Of a stretch of 64,000 nt of DNA, positions 1 to 9,419 are shown in pieces; the stretch's first letter is position 1; every line of letters begins with the position of its first letter. This DNA comes from Undaria pinnatifida (taxonomy: Eukaryota > Sar > Phaeophyceae > Laminariales > Alariaceae). A program made the translations under genes and the position numbers. The notes below the pieces were generated by a model, which made no database searches, was not told the DNA's origin, and saw only the letters and a program-made list of their open reading frames with translations. Where the stretch lies: NCBI GenBank assembly GCA_012845835.1, contig JABAKD010000023.1:18958691-19022690 (forward strand), read 5' to 3'.

Positions 1-285
1 CATGTCTGAAAAATGTCACAAGCGAACGACGTTACGTGCTGTAGTTATTGTGGCATGACAGGAAGACGATCTTCCACGTCGAACAGATCAACGGCCCAAT
101 CCCGCTCAAACGTCTTCAGTCATGAGCATACCACACCGCACGGTCTGAGTTAATTATGCGACTTCTGCATACCTGGTACGTTCGATAATACGTATGATAC
201 GGAAGAGGTTGTACGCGTAAAATTGGATACGAGATAGATATATACTGTGGATTTAAGTACTTTAGACGAGAATGGTGAACGTGAA
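1..285. other. No gene recognised
   Basis: Unique-looking sequence with no codon structure or motif I recognise. A GTACCTGGTAC-like word (TACCTGGTAC) lies near position 170. The right edge marks where similarity to the 22.3-23.7 kb repeat begins. Confidence 0.4.
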
Positions 286-2155
286 GTGTGTTTTACAGCC
301 GGTACCAGCAATAAAAGTGTTTCTCGGTCGTTATGAGTGCAAATGAAATTTAAAAATTGAACCAATCACAAACAAGTCAAAAGACAGCAGATGTCATCGA
401 AAATCAAAATTTCAGCAGCCCAAAACGAACAGTCACCGCAATTTTTCCATCAGTCAGTAGATTAATTGATGATGGGCAAAAGGAAACGACGAGTATATGT
501 GATTGTTAGTATAGGAACAAGGAAGAACGACTACTTGGCAACCAGCAGCATCATCAGCAGTAGCAGTAGCAGCAGCAAATGATGGAAGATTTCGCAGACA
601 CCCCGGTGCCTCCATCTGGCATCATATATGCTCGCCGCATCGGCTGCCTGTTGCATGTCCTCCACCTCTCCGTGAACGCGGGCATGGAGAACGCTCGCAT
701 TCTGCCTGTCGTGCTTTTATCGCCCCTGCCCTCTGTCTTAATTTTGATTTCACCCTCGCTCACATCCTCGATAACGACAAACAGCCGCAATTAATTTTTT
801 TTCGATACGCTAGTCCACTCCGAATGCAGACGCGACTGCGATCCCGGCGGGGACAGACGAGTGTCTCCTGCTTGAGCGACCGGACCACCTTGTCGATCCT
901 TCGCCTGTAGCTAGTGCAGTGGGTAGGGTGTCGAATTTTGTCATGTGGCACCTTTCCTGCAATCGCCGAGAACACGGCGGGTTGTCGAGCAACGAACAGC
1001 AGCAGCAGGCATATAAAAAAAATGTATCAGCAACTGGAGCTTGCCTATACCTAGGTTTAGTCAAACTATTATTGCCGATTACACTCGGTACGTATTATTC
1101 GAAACACGACGACATTAATATTGCCACTAAGGTATATACCGCCCCTATAAAACGTGTACCAGGTACCTGTCACGGTATGCCATGGTTTACTTAGATTTTG
1201 AATGATAAGAAAAATGACCGTCCGAAGTCACTGAGCGAAGAGGACGATGCAAAAAGAGAACGAGTGCTGCTGCTGTTGCTGCTGCTGATGCTCACCTGTT
1301 TCTCCAGACCAGCCGCTCGTGCCTTGATCCGCCCTCCTGCCCTCCACCTCGACTTCCAGTGCCGCTTGAGCTTCGCGCGTGTCTGCTTCGGCGCGCTTCC
1401 TCCTCTCCGGCAATTCGGCTGCCACATAATTCCTTAATAGCTTGAATTTCTCTGATGATTGCTTGTGCTGTTCGACTTCCTCAGCGCATCGAGCAACGGC
1501 AGCAACACGGGCTCGCCTCGCGTTGTTGTTCAGTCGCTGCAAACGCTTGATACCACGCCGCGCGGGAAATCGCAGCTCGCCCCATCACCCCCATCTCGGC
1601 AAGCGTCCTTACCGTCCGACAGACGAGCTCGTCGCTAGTTTTTTGGGGGCCTCTCTCTTTGTTTTTCTGTGTTTTCGATCTCGGATTCTTCGAACCTCGG
1701 TTGTTGGCCATTTTATCTCATTACCCTACAGTGGATCTTCTACTTCGGCTGTACCGGTCGGATCAGGGTGCGGTTTGTTTTGTGACGTAGCTAAACAAAA
1801 CAGGTAGTGTTTGTGCTGTTCACTGTTTCTATTGCCATCCACATCATAGACCTTACCTGCAAATTAACAAGAACAGTCTCCATTACCGGTATTACTTTTC
1901 CTGTTGTAATATGGTCGACAGAGGCCACGGAAACAGTAATGTAAGTAGAAAACACGACTTTAAACCGTTTCTCGAAGCTTGGAGACCGGATTCGTACCGT
2001 ATGGCGAGCATTTTCGGATCGTGACGATTTGCAATGTACTCTTAAACTGTTTTCAGCCTAAAAGGATGGTCGGTCGCCGAGAGTTTGGTCTCTTGATTCG
2101 CAAATTTGTGGTGCATACACCTTATTTGGTCGTTAAGCACCTTACGCGCACATCT
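286..2155 (-). repeat. Dispersed ORF-bearing repeat, copy 1 (inverted)
   Basis: Read on the minus strand, this segment aligns in order with plus-strand 22308-23664. Shared landmarks include GCGCGTAAGGTG followed by TTAAC near the outer end, AAGAGACCAAA, GTCTCCAAGCTT, AACCGCACCCT, a block around ATAAAATGGCCAA, the coiled-coil coding part, the segment encoding TMPAFTERW-like residues, and GGTACCGGCTGTAAAACACAC at the far end. The two copies lie in opposite orientation about 20 kb apart. Copy 1 is about 500 bp longer, mainly because roughly 760-1190 has no counterpart. No terminal repeats or target duplication were found, so the element class is unknown. Confidence 0.75.
554..1711 (-). pseudogene. 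Degenerate coiled-coil protein ORF (TE-like, gag-like?)
   Basis: Pieces in three frames form one degraded product. A piece starting MANNRGS (ATG near 1711) runs through DELVCRTVRTLAEMGVMGR. A second piece (1542-1228) is rich in Arg, Glu and Ala with heptad-like spacing (RCAEEVEQHKQ, RRKRAEADTREAQAALE) and looks like a coiled coil. A third piece (790-554) contains SMPAFTERWR. The other repeat copy (from about 22748) has an ATG at the matching place, ATGGCCAATAACCGA, and the same C-terminal piece. The conserved start argues that this was translated. No enzymatic domain is visible; a gag-like structural protein is one possibility, a decayed host gene family another. Frameshifts and a roughly 400-bp interruption make this copy non-functional. 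Confidence 0.5.
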
Positions 2156-2185
2156 TTCCATGGGAGCATGCACTTTTTTTGCGCG

Positions 2186-3095
2186 ATTCGGAGCACGTAT
2201 GCGGGAAGAGCGTCTGCCACACGGTGATGTTTGGGGAGCTTGCTGGGGATAAGGGCTACTTAGGGGGCAAGAGAAGGACTGGATGGTGCACCTGAAGGAG
2301 GGTATGTCGGTCTTTGGAGTGAAGTACGAAGGGTGGCGAAAGGATGCACAGAAGGCCGGCAGATGGTTTCGGCGGGTAGCGGAAGGAGCAGAGTCATTCA
2401 TACGGAAATGGCATGCCCCGGAGAGATGCAGAGGTGCAGAGCGACACGCAAAGGCCGCGGCAGCGCCATCCACCGTCGGCATCTCTACGCGGCCGGAGGG
2501 AGGGAGGCGGGGGGGGGAGGGGGAAAAGGGGAGGGCGTCCTGCCCAAGAGACTGAAGTCTGGGTCTGGCCATCATCGTCTTGAAGCTTGTGCACCTTCCA
2601 ATGGCCGTCACACGTTAGCGTAGCGCCGCCCTGACTTATTCGCCTTGTTGCGTTCTCCCTCCAATGTCATTCATGCACTTGATATTTCCTCTATAAGCCC
2701 AATGCCGTCTTTAGTAAGTTCCTAGGGTCTGCTAGTATGGTGGTTTTTATCCTTTCTTGTCCTTGCTTCCTTTTCTTGTATTTTCTTGTCTTTTCCTTTC
2801 CTTTCTTTCTTTTCTTTTCTCTACTTTTTTTTTCTTTTCTTTTCTTTTTTTCTTCTGTCTTTTCTGTTATCCTCTTTTTTCTAATTGACTTGAGCCTGAC
2901 GTGCGTGTTCGTATAGGTACCTCGTGGTAGTCCTTTCTGGGTGGCGCGGTGTAGTCGGTGTTTTCAGGCGCGAATAGTGCGACTTATGTACCAGTATGGA
3001 TCTGGCACATCGTCGGCTGACTCCCGATTTCACTTTTTATATTTTTCTGGCGGAGGCATGAATTTGCGTCAGCTATGATATATGCATATGTACCA
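2186..3095 (+). mobile_element. LINE 3'-terminal fragment, copy A
   Basis: This segment matches the minus-strand 3' end of the LINE at 53310-54420 through the last part of the ORF and the whole 3' untranslated region. Landmarks are GTGATGTTTGGGGAGCTT, the HLKEGMSVFGVKYEGWRK peptide, the APSTVGISTRP peptide, a G-rich stretch, a long TTTTC-rich pyrimidine tract (about 2750-2880) and the tail with CTGACTCCCGA, CACTTTTTATAT and ATGAATTTGCGTCAGC. The 5' junction lies at about 2186, only some 30 bp from the edge of the preceding repeat. It is a typical 5'-truncated LINE insertion. No target duplication was identified. Confidence 0.8.
2283..2555 (+). pseudogene. C-terminal fragment of LINE reverse-transcriptase ORF
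   Basis: A 90-residue open stretch containing HLKEGMSVFGVKYEGWRK, KAAAAPSTVGISTRP and a Gly/Arg-rich end. The same peptides occur at the C-terminal end of the LINE ORF on the minus strand at 53.9-54.4 kb. It corresponds to the region after the RT thumb and carries no catalytic motif. The methionine at 2283 is internal, not a true start. It is a remnant of a truncated insertion. Confidence 0.7.
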
Positions 3096-3314
3096 TTTTG
3101 ATTTTTTTGCCTAGTCCGTCCCTTTTTCTCCGCCGGCGCAGAGTTTTTTGGTGTGCTTTCTTCTGCAATGCGATCAGACTACCCGTCGGTATATTATCAG
3201 CCGTGTGCCGGGCTCATGGGACGTCCGTGGCGCGAGCTATGGCCGCGGAAAGCCGCCGAGACTGGCTCTATTTCGCGGGGTATGAGACACTTCTGTCCCC
3301 GGGCAACCACACAC

Positions 3315-4067
3315 TAGACGTATTTAAGCCTCGAGGTTAGGTCTTAAGTACTTCCAACTGGAAGAGCTAGGCCATTCGATATTTCGACCTTAAACGCATA
3401 AAAAAAACACCATATGTCTAAAACTCGAAATAGTGGTCTCTTTCAGAACGCATAAAAAGAAAAGCCGAGGAAAGATCAAACTACTTGAAAATAGACTATG
3501 ATATTTCTGCACTACTCCAGACGCAGATGGCAAGACGAGGATTTATGTCATGAGTCAGCACATGAGTGGGTGGAAACTTCGAGAAAGACCCTCCCCTGCC
3601 CATGCTGTGCGAGCTTGAACAAACGGCCAAAACAAATAACTGGTGCCTGGCAAAAACATTGAGTGCTTCGTACTCCATACTCGCTTCATATGCAGGATAC
3701 CTCGCAGGCGTCTGCCGCCTTCGGTGTGCCTCAGTGTGGCAGTCAGTACAGCAGCACAGCAGGACTGGCCCTCAACCCGATTCAATTTCCACCCTCGAAA
3801 TGTAGGCATCCGTCTGATGTTTCCTCGAGCTTTTGTCGTCTGAAATGCTGTTGTTTGCTGGAAAATACTCGGAAAATTGCTTCAAATATGCACTTGGACC
3901 AAAATGTGCCCAAGTGCATATTTTGGGAAAATCCACATCTCACCGTGGTCTGCCGTGGTCGTTAGGTCGATAAAATAGACCTATTTTGTAGACATTTAAA
4001 ACACGATAGGGCTTAATTTGGTTTAGAGCCTAAAATATAGGCATATCGTCAGGCTTAAATACGTCTA
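3315..4067. mobile_element. Putative non-autonomous hAT-like TIR element, 753 bp
   Basis: The ends are perfect 17-bp inverted repeats, TAGACGTATTTAAGCCT at 3315-3331 and its complement at 4051-4067. The flanking 8-mers are CCACACAC (3307-3314) and CTACACAC (4068-4075), matching at 7 of 8 positions. An 8-bp target duplication with TIRs starting TA or CA is the hAT signature. No transposase ORF is present. Subterminal DNA repeats variants of TTAGGTCTTAAG and GTCTAAAAC. An internal hairpin occupies 3884-3923. The weakest point is the low-complexity AC-rich flank, which makes a 7/8 match less persuasive. Confidence 0.55.
3884..3923. repeat. Inverted repeat (14-bp stem, 12-nt loop)
   Basis: AAATATGCACTTGG (3884-3897) is followed after 12 nt by its exact reverse complement (3910-3923). 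It sits inside the putative hAT-like element and could be a hairpin or a remnant of a smaller nested element. Confidence 0.7.
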
Positions 4068-4203
4068 CTACACACACGGTGGAACTTTAGTCCTCGCACG
4101 TACATCGGGGTGGCATCAAAATGTATTTGCGAGAGAATTTTCCCGCACTGCTAGACGCGGGCGCGGTGTATATGTACCCGCTGCAACGACGTGAACTATG
4201 TCA

Positions 4204-5627
4204 TTACTGTGAGTTCTCCCTCACAATTGACACGGTGGTTACCATACAGCAGTAGCGAAACCTGTATACAGTAGGGCTCCCGGTTTAGCGGTTCCCTGTT
4301 TAGCGGTTGGACCCGATTTAGCGGTTCAAAATTCTGCTGACACCGCGGTACCCCGCTTTAGCGGTTGTACAACCGCTAAATCGGATTGTTACCGGTTTAG
4401 CGGTTGCTTGGGGTCATTTCGGCTGGAATAGCGGTTGTGTACATACCCCGGGGAACGACGGGTCACTTTCTGCTGCAAACCTCGCCGGCACTCACACACA
4501 CTTTCACAGCAGTATACAAACGGCCTACCCACTGCGGTTCGCAGCTACCCGTTCAAGGCGAAGATGTCCTTTCTCGCAGCGCATGCCTCTAGGCCAGCAA
4601 GGCAGACGGATGTCCGCGCCATGTTTTCTAAGACGTAGTCGAGTGTACAGCAGTACTCTCCGAGGTTCCTGTAGAGTACGAAGTGTGAAGTACGAGTACA
4701 CCACACTTTTTTTGTTGTGTTTCCTTAGTGTTTCAAGTCCAAACTCCGGGGCACACGCTGCGGTTTGTAGCAAGACGAGCAGGAGCGTACAGCAGTAGAA
4801 GGGGGGTTCCAGCAGGTGTTATGTGCACGTACAGTATGTTACCCGGATGCGGGTACACACAGGTGGTGGTTCTCTTCGCGATGCTTGATACGTTTCACCT
4901 AAGTTTTAATGTCTATCCCGCACTACCGCTGCTGTATTCGTACTACTGGTCCCGCGGCAATCATGCTGTACTGCTATATTCAGCAGCCACATATGACGCT
5001 ATCTAGTTTTGATCGCAATGGCAACGCTACTTTCATTCCCAGTATATGGGCTTTTACCCGGTTTAGCGGTTGTAAACCGCTAAATTGGGACCCAGAATAG
5101 CGGTTATTAACCGCTAAACCGGTTTACCGGGCGGTCCCGGTTTAGCGGTTATTTCGCCCTTTGGCACTAGGGACCGCTAAACCGGGGCCCCTACTGTAAA
5201 GAGATATAAAGTAGCAACACAACCCAAGCAAAAGTAACGATGTGCACACAACAGACCATATCGGCAACAAACATCGGTATAAGCACGCGGGGAAAAATAC
5301 TGGACACAGAAAACAAACAACAAATTGACACCAATGATTCCTCTAACAGCAGCGACAGCAGTACAAACCCATCAGACAGCGAAAATGATCAAGACAACAA
5401 CAGCGGCAACAATAACAATTCTGGTCAATGGTCCATTATTCCCGAGATTGGTGATGGTGCATGTTTATTAAGATGTATCTCGCGTCGTGTGCACAACAAC
5501 CCAGCTTTACATCACATCGTCCGTGCACATATTATTATTGCCCACATCACAACCAATTTGTACACCGTTATCCCAGGATCAGGTTTCAACACTTTCCACG
5601 ACAGCATCTTAGCTGGAGCAAATCAAG
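4204..5627 (+). repeat. Direct duplication containing OTU gene, copy 1 (interrupted)
   Basis: Excluding the transposon at 4269-5196, about 495 bp are nearly identical to 5784-6271. The shared block runs from TTACTGTGAGTTCTCCCTC upstream of the gene to GGAGCAAATCAAG inside it. The copies are separated by 156 bp of unrelated sequence (5628-5783). Confidence 0.9.
4269..5196. mobile_element. Non-autonomous pogo/Tigger-like element, 928 bp
   Basis: The ends are inverted repeats starting CAGTAGGG and continuing through CCCGGTTTAGCGGT. The element is flanked by TA at 4267-4268 and 5197-5198. The duplicate locus at 5841-5851 reads CCTGTATAAAG without the insert, which is an empty site and proves a TA duplication. 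CAGTAGGG-type ends with TA duplications are characteristic of the pogo/Tigger branch of Tc1/mariner. Both subterminal regions (about 4280-4410 and 5055-5185) carry many copies of GGTTTAGCGGTT in both orientations. The middle (about 4410-5050) has no transposase motif. The insertion hit the first TATAAAG in the OTU leader. Confidence 0.88.
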
Positions 5628-5680
5628 GTCGTGTAGATAATAAAGAATCGTTTGTCGGTGTAGACAATATATTTTTCTGA
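5240..5680 (+). pseudogene. Truncated OTU-family cysteine protease, copy 1
   Basis: The 146-residue frame starts MCTQQTISATNIGIS, has a Ser/Asn/Asp-rich linker (about residues 34-62) and then GDGACLLRCIS. In OTU proteases this segment carries the catalytic Asp and Cys (here D72 and C75). Similarity to copy 2 stops after GANQ at the duplication breakpoint, and 18 unrelated codons follow. The C-terminal half with the catalytic His is absent, so a cysteine-protease function is not expected. Unlike copy 2 it keeps the Leu-Arg pair after the catalytic Cys. The pogo-like element ends 43 bp upstream of the ATG, which may also disturb expression. Confidence 0.8.
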
Positions 5681-5783
5681 ACGGAACAAACAACGCCAAC
5701 GTGCCCGAAAAAGTTCCGGTTGTCTTGCAAAGTTCCGTCAGCAGCACCACCAGCAAGCAGCACGTAGTCCATAGACTCTAAGT

Positions 5784-6271
5784 TTACTGTGAGTTCTCCC
5801 TCACAATTGACACGGTGGTTACCATACAGCAGTAGCGAAACCTGTATAAAGAGATATAAAGTAGCAACACAACTCAAGCAAAAGTAACGATGTGCACACA
5901 ACAGACCATATCGGCAACAAACATCGGTATAAGCGCGCGGGGAAAAATACTGGACACAGAAAACACACAACAAATTGACACCACCAATGATTCCTCTAAC
6001 AGCAGCGACAGCAGTACAAACCCATCAGACAGCGAAAATTATCAAGACAACAACAGCGGCAACAATAACAATTCTGGTCAATGGTCCATTATTCCCGAGA
6101 TTGGTGATGGTGCATGTTTATGTATCTCGCGTCGTGTGCACAACAACCCAGCTTTACATCACATCGTCCGTGCACATATTATTGCCCACATCACAACCAA
6201 TTTGTACACCGTTATCCCAGGATCAGGTTTCAACACTTTCCACGACAGCATCTTAGCTGGAGCAAATCAAG
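5784..6271 (+). repeat. Direct duplication containing OTU gene, copy 2 (empty site)
   Basis: Uninterrupted partner of 4204-5627. It preserves the pre-insertion sequence of the transposon target. Small differences from copy 1 include a 6-bp deletion just after the catalytic Cys codon and 3-bp changes elsewhere. Confidence 0.9.
5845..5861 (+). promoter_or_regulatory. Tandem TATA-like motifs upstream of OTU ORF
   Basis: TATAAAG occurs at 5845-5851 and again at 5855-5861, ending 28 bp before the ATG at 5890. In copy 1 the pogo-like element inserted in the first motif, leaving only the second. A role in transcription is inferred from the sequence alone. Confidence 0.3.
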
Positions 6272-6534
6272 AACTTGTGGAAGTCGCTGGATCTCAACCT
6301 ACTACATATTCGAGTGTTGAAGAGTATCTCCACTTCATGTCACAGCCTTACGCATATGCTACAAACGTAGAATTAGTTGCTGCCACGCAGTTATACGGAG
6401 TGGACTTTCGAATAACTTATCACACCGAGCCTCAGCAATATCCCAACCCTCCCCCTCCAAAAGTCTGTGATATATTATTGAATTATCCACATTCTTTCCA
6501 CTACGCATCCCTCCGATATACACCTTCTGCATAA
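5890..6534 (+). CDS. OTU-family cysteine protease-like protein (probably TE-associated)
   Basis: The 214-residue product has an N-terminal tail, a Ser/Asn/Asp-rich linker (about 34-62), then an OTU-like domain of about 66-214. GDGAC supplies the Asp (D73) and nucleophile Cys (C76). SVEEYLHFM followed by ATNVELVAATQLYGVDFRI matches the central helix-strand part of OTU domains, and SFHYASLRY supplies the catalytic His (H204). OTU enzymes cleave ubiquitin chains, and OTU domains are also found in some Helitrons and other eukaryotic mobile elements. Relative to copy 1, two residues (Leu-Arg) are deleted directly after the Cys, in the helix that positions it, so activity is doubtful. The ATG is shared with copy 1. 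Whether this is a host gene or transposon cargo cannot be decided here. Confidence 0.75.
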   Translation: MCTQQTISATNIGISARGKILDTENTQQIDTTNDSSNSSDSSTNPSDSENYQDNNSGNNNNSGQWSIIPEIGDGACLCISRRVHNNPALHHIVRAHIIAHITTNLYTVIPGSGFNTFHDSILAGANQELVEVAGSQPTTYSSVEEYLHFMSQPYAYATNVELVAATQLYGVDFRITYHTEPQQYPNPPPPKVCDILLNYPHSFHYASLRYTPSA

Positions 6535-6565
6535 ATACTTCATCATCATCAGTTGTAGCCATTCG

Positions 6566-6616
6566 ACTTGCGTCGCCCCCGGGAGGCACGTGTCCACCTC
6601 CCGAAGGGGAACCTTG
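6566..6616 (+). repeat. Dispersed ~50-bp motif (CCCGAAGGGGAACCTTG), copy
   Basis: ACTTGCG, CGCCCCCGGGA and CTCCCGAAGGGGAACCTTG in order. Related copies lie at 21476-21526, 23866-23906, 30425-30480 (minus) and 49461-49517. Confidence 0.6.
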
Positions 6617-6695
6617 TATGTGTGTACCACTTTCGTTTTTGGCCGTGTCTTTTTTTGGTTGGGTTCTTCCTCCACTCCAGAGTGGCTAGAGCCTG

Positions 6696-6957
6696 TTGTA
6701 AGGTTATAGGTGGGGACACAAAGTGTCCCCTGCAGGTCTGCCATTTGAGCAGGTTTTAGGAGAGTACTCTCTTCCTTTTCCCTCGTAGAGACGTTGCTTT
6801 ATTGGATTCCACCAGAGCCCCGGATAGCTTCTGAGGTCGAAGGCACGTGCCTCCGATCTATTTCCCAACTTTACCGACAATAAAACGCCAACCTTATCAT
6901 ACGAAACCCATCCAAATGATCTCAAATTCGGATATTTACAGGCCGTATCTTAACACT
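6696..6957 (-). repeat. Dispersed repeat, copy A (partner at 19462)
   Basis: About 240 bp align without indels to 19462-19701, with about 20 substitutions; the last few bases align around a short insertion in copy B. Both contain the palindromic block GGCACGTGCC and end near GGCCGTAT.TTAACACT. A 73-codon minus-strand frame starting MRSFGWVSYDKVGVL (6925-6704) is open in both copies, about 84% identical. No domain is recognised. Copy A also contains GGGGACACAAAGTGTCCCC, a perfect hairpin. Confidence 0.8.
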
Positions 6958-7163
6958 AGCCCACCCTGATGAGTCGCATATGCAGAAATATGGCTGATCC
7001 GGGGAAACTCCGGTTCTACGAACTAGACCATGAGTCGAAGATGCGGCTCCTCAAAACCCACTTCTACACCTTTAACCGTCTGGCTATGGAGCCAGGAACA
7101 CGCGAAGAAAAGCAGTTGAAGGAAACGTAGACCCTACAAAAAGGCAAAAGCCACCCATCAAAA

Positions 7164-7261
7164 ACCTACCCCGTGCCGCCGGTGTGGCGGGGGGGGGGCA
7201 GAAAAGGCTCTAGAACCTGCTGCATGTCGTCGGTGTAGCGGGGGGGGGCAGGAAAGGCTCT
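7164..7261 (+). repeat. Two 49-bp tandem units with G9 runs
   Basis: Two units of about 49 bp each contain GTGTGGCG or GTGTAGCG, a run of nine G, then CAGAAAAGGCTCTA or CAGGAAAGGCTCTA. No function is suggested. Confidence 0.7.
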
Positions 7262-7875
7262 ACGGCAAACTAACCACAGATAAGGTTCTTCGTCGAGGCA
7301 AGCCCTCGTCGATATGGAGGGGAACGCAGGCGCTAACACAAGGGAGAAGTCATGCGAAAAACTTCCCGCGGGCCATCGGCAAGGCGGGGGGTTAGACGAG
7401 GAAACGACAAATACCCGGGATGGAAGGTGGCAACACCTACAGCCCCGCTAGGGGGGAAAGTTTTTAGACGAAAAACAAAGTAGCACAAATACAGCACCCA
7501 AAAGGCAAAATATGACACACAGACCCGTACATAGCCCTGTACCACGTTACGCGCGAACAGGGTACCCTGGTCGTTCCCGGCTCTGGGCTGAGGAGGGCGT
7601 CGGCCGGACGAAATTGAACAATGACGGAAAAGCGACAGCCCTGTGCCTCAGATAGCGGCGTTTCACCCGAACCCTGGCCCGGCACTGAGCAGGGGGTTCG
7701 GCAGCACAAAAAGGAAAAAATAATGGGAAGAACCGCCCCAAAACCCGACGAAGACTCTCAGGACACTACGAACAACTCAAAGACAAAGACTCAAACCTCA
7801 TAACTCCAAGAAATGAAGAACTATCGAGGAGCGGTGGCGGCTTGCAAGTCAACTGGCCACGACTGCGCCTCGAGA
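7262..7875. other. Region downstream of gypsy-like element, no gene or LTR seen
   Basis: The 3' LTR of the minus-strand retroelement would be expected here. I compared this stretch by eye with the region upstream of gag (16168-16600) and found no matching direct repeat. Short open frames here lack recognisable motifs. Confidence 0.4.
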
Positions 7876-8238
7876 TTAAACTACGTTACGTTGGATTCCC
7901 CGAGGAAACTCACTGGTGATGTGAACTTGCAGGCACCAAGAGCCTCGTACGGCTCCCATCGAAGTCGTGTAGTGCGCCGGCGGAAGAGGAAGTTTAATTG
8001 GTCCCGGGTCGTCCAGAAAGCGGACCAGGTATACCTTGTCCTCGGTAGTGCTCGCGCTGATTTTTCCTAGCCACCATAACCCATCGTCTCCCTTGTACCA
8101 AAAGTGGGCTCGCTTAGGAAGTACTGTGTCGTGGTAGCGACGGAGCCAATCGGCGCGGGGAACACAGGCGTAGCCCGGCGCTAGGAAACGTTCCCCGTTG
8201 TTGCGGGAGAGCTCGCGCTGTGCCGCCCCGATCCGCAT
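7876..8238 (-). pseudogene. C-terminal Tudor-like module of gypsy-like polyprotein
   Basis: A 120-residue frame containing FWYKGDDGLWWLGKIS and VYLVRFLDDPGPIKLPL. This aromatic, beta-strand-like pattern (an FWYK...WWLGKI start followed by a YLVRFLDD strand) resembles Tudor or related Royal-family folds. It ends at a stop at 7876 and directly follows the chromodomain frame. Together the two modules suggest a chromatin-targeting tail for the integrase. The assignment is from pattern only; no methyl-lysine cage was verified. Confidence 0.55.
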
Positions 8239-8286
8239 TCGGCGGTAGAGGCGGTTGGTTTGGCGGTGCTGGTCCGTGGTTCCGGC

Positions 8287-8649
8287 TCAATAACGCAAGA
8301 TGTGGGAGCGGGAGAGGTGGAGGGCCTTTCCCCGCTCCCAGGAAGGTTTGGAGAGTCCCGCCCAATGCGTCTTGTATAGCACCGCGATGGCGCCACCTCG
8401 CCCCCGTACTGACTGATGACCAGTAATGTGCTCCACCTCCAGCCGTTGGAGGGGAGTCAAAACGTCGTCTTGAGTGACGTGGTACGGCGGGGACTTCTTG
8501 AAATAATTCTTGGGCACGTACTGCGTCAGCCCCGCCGGTAGGTATTTGGGCATGTCCCCACTGTCGTGGCGGTTGGCGCAGGGTTTGAAGCGCTTGATAG
8601 CCACACGCCGACGAGCGTCCGAACCGGGCAGGTCGGAAGGGAGATCCAA
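8287..8649 (-). pseudogene. Chromodomain region of gypsy-like polyprotein
   Basis: The frame starts inside LPSDLPGSDARRR and includes a chromodomain at about residues 71-118: EVEHITGHQ, then VLYKTHWAGLSKPSWE. This matches the V-E-x-I-L, Y-x-V-x-W-x-G and P-x-W-E pattern of chromodomains. In chromovirus integrases such domains direct insertion to particular chromatin. A stop follows HILRY, and the Tudor-like module continues just downstream. Confidence 0.7.
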
Positions 8650-8724
8650 ATAGAGGAGGTTGCTCCCGAGCGGCGAACCGTCCGGGGTCTCGGCGGCGGA
8701 GCAGGGACCGACTGTCAGAATCTT

Positions 8725-9063
8725 TTACGGGCCCGTCCAGTTGAGCGCGAGTTTGGCCTTGAGTACCTTGGCGTCGGTGTTCGCCTTCACACCCTGGCGG
8801 ATGGTAGAGGCAGAACGGTACACCCATGCCCAACCACCCGTAGCGACGTTAGGTGCGGGACGCAGCGCGTCGGCGAGGGCGGAGTTTCTTCGGTTAACAC
8901 GGGAAACGGTGAGGGTGTGGTGTGCGCGGACAATGTCGTTCGCGCGCTTGTGCCTGTCGGTGGCCAAGTCGCAATAGGCCAGGTGGTCACGGGCCAGACT
9001 CTGGTGTCCCACGACACCAGTGCGGTCGAAAACCGTCAGGGGGAGCCGTGGGAGTCTGCCCAT
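8725..9063 (-). pseudogene. Integrase C-terminal GPY/F-like segment
   Basis: Residues ATGGWAWVYRSASTIRQG and KAKLALNWTGP fit the C-terminal module that follows the gypsy integrase core and ends in a GPY/F-type motif, here WTGP. HKRANDIVRAHHTL before it looks like the helical linker. A frameshift after WTGP moves the coding sequence to the chromodomain frame. Confidence 0.6.
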
Positions 9064-9419
9064 GTGGACCTCGTTGGGCGCCAGACCCGTCGCCGTGCTA
9101 ACGGAATTGTTGTAAGCGAATTATACGTGGGGCAGATGCAAGTCCCAATCGTCTTGTCGTCGTTGACGACCATAGCCAGCATTTGGGCCATAGTGTTGTA
9201 TACCCGCTCAACGCCCCCGTTACAGTTGGGACGATAGCAGCTTGTAGCAAGCTTGTGCACACCCATCAGCTGATATACAGCTTGTGAAAGCTTTGAGCAG
9301 AACTGCAGTCCGTTGTCCGAGAGTATGGTGCGCGGGCACCCCCACAAGGGGATGTATTGGTTCACCAGGATATTGGCTGTACCCTCCGCGGTGAACTCAG
9401 CGGCAGTGACGGGGAACAT
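9036..9419 (-). pseudogene. Integrase catalytic core, second part
   Basis: The frame contains ILSDNGLQF with the second catalytic Asp (D35) and RPNCNGGVERVYNTM with the catalytic Glu (E71), 35 residues apart as in DD35E integrases. It joins the upstream frame carrying the first Asp across a frameshift at about 9420-9470. Integrases of this family insert reverse-transcribed DNA into chromosomes. All three acidic residues survive although the frame does not. Confidence 0.8.

Noticed and set aside
2042-2611. 189-codon minus-strand frame
   Set aside because: It crosses from the coiled-coil repeat into the antisense of the LINE 3' end, so it is a composite shadow.
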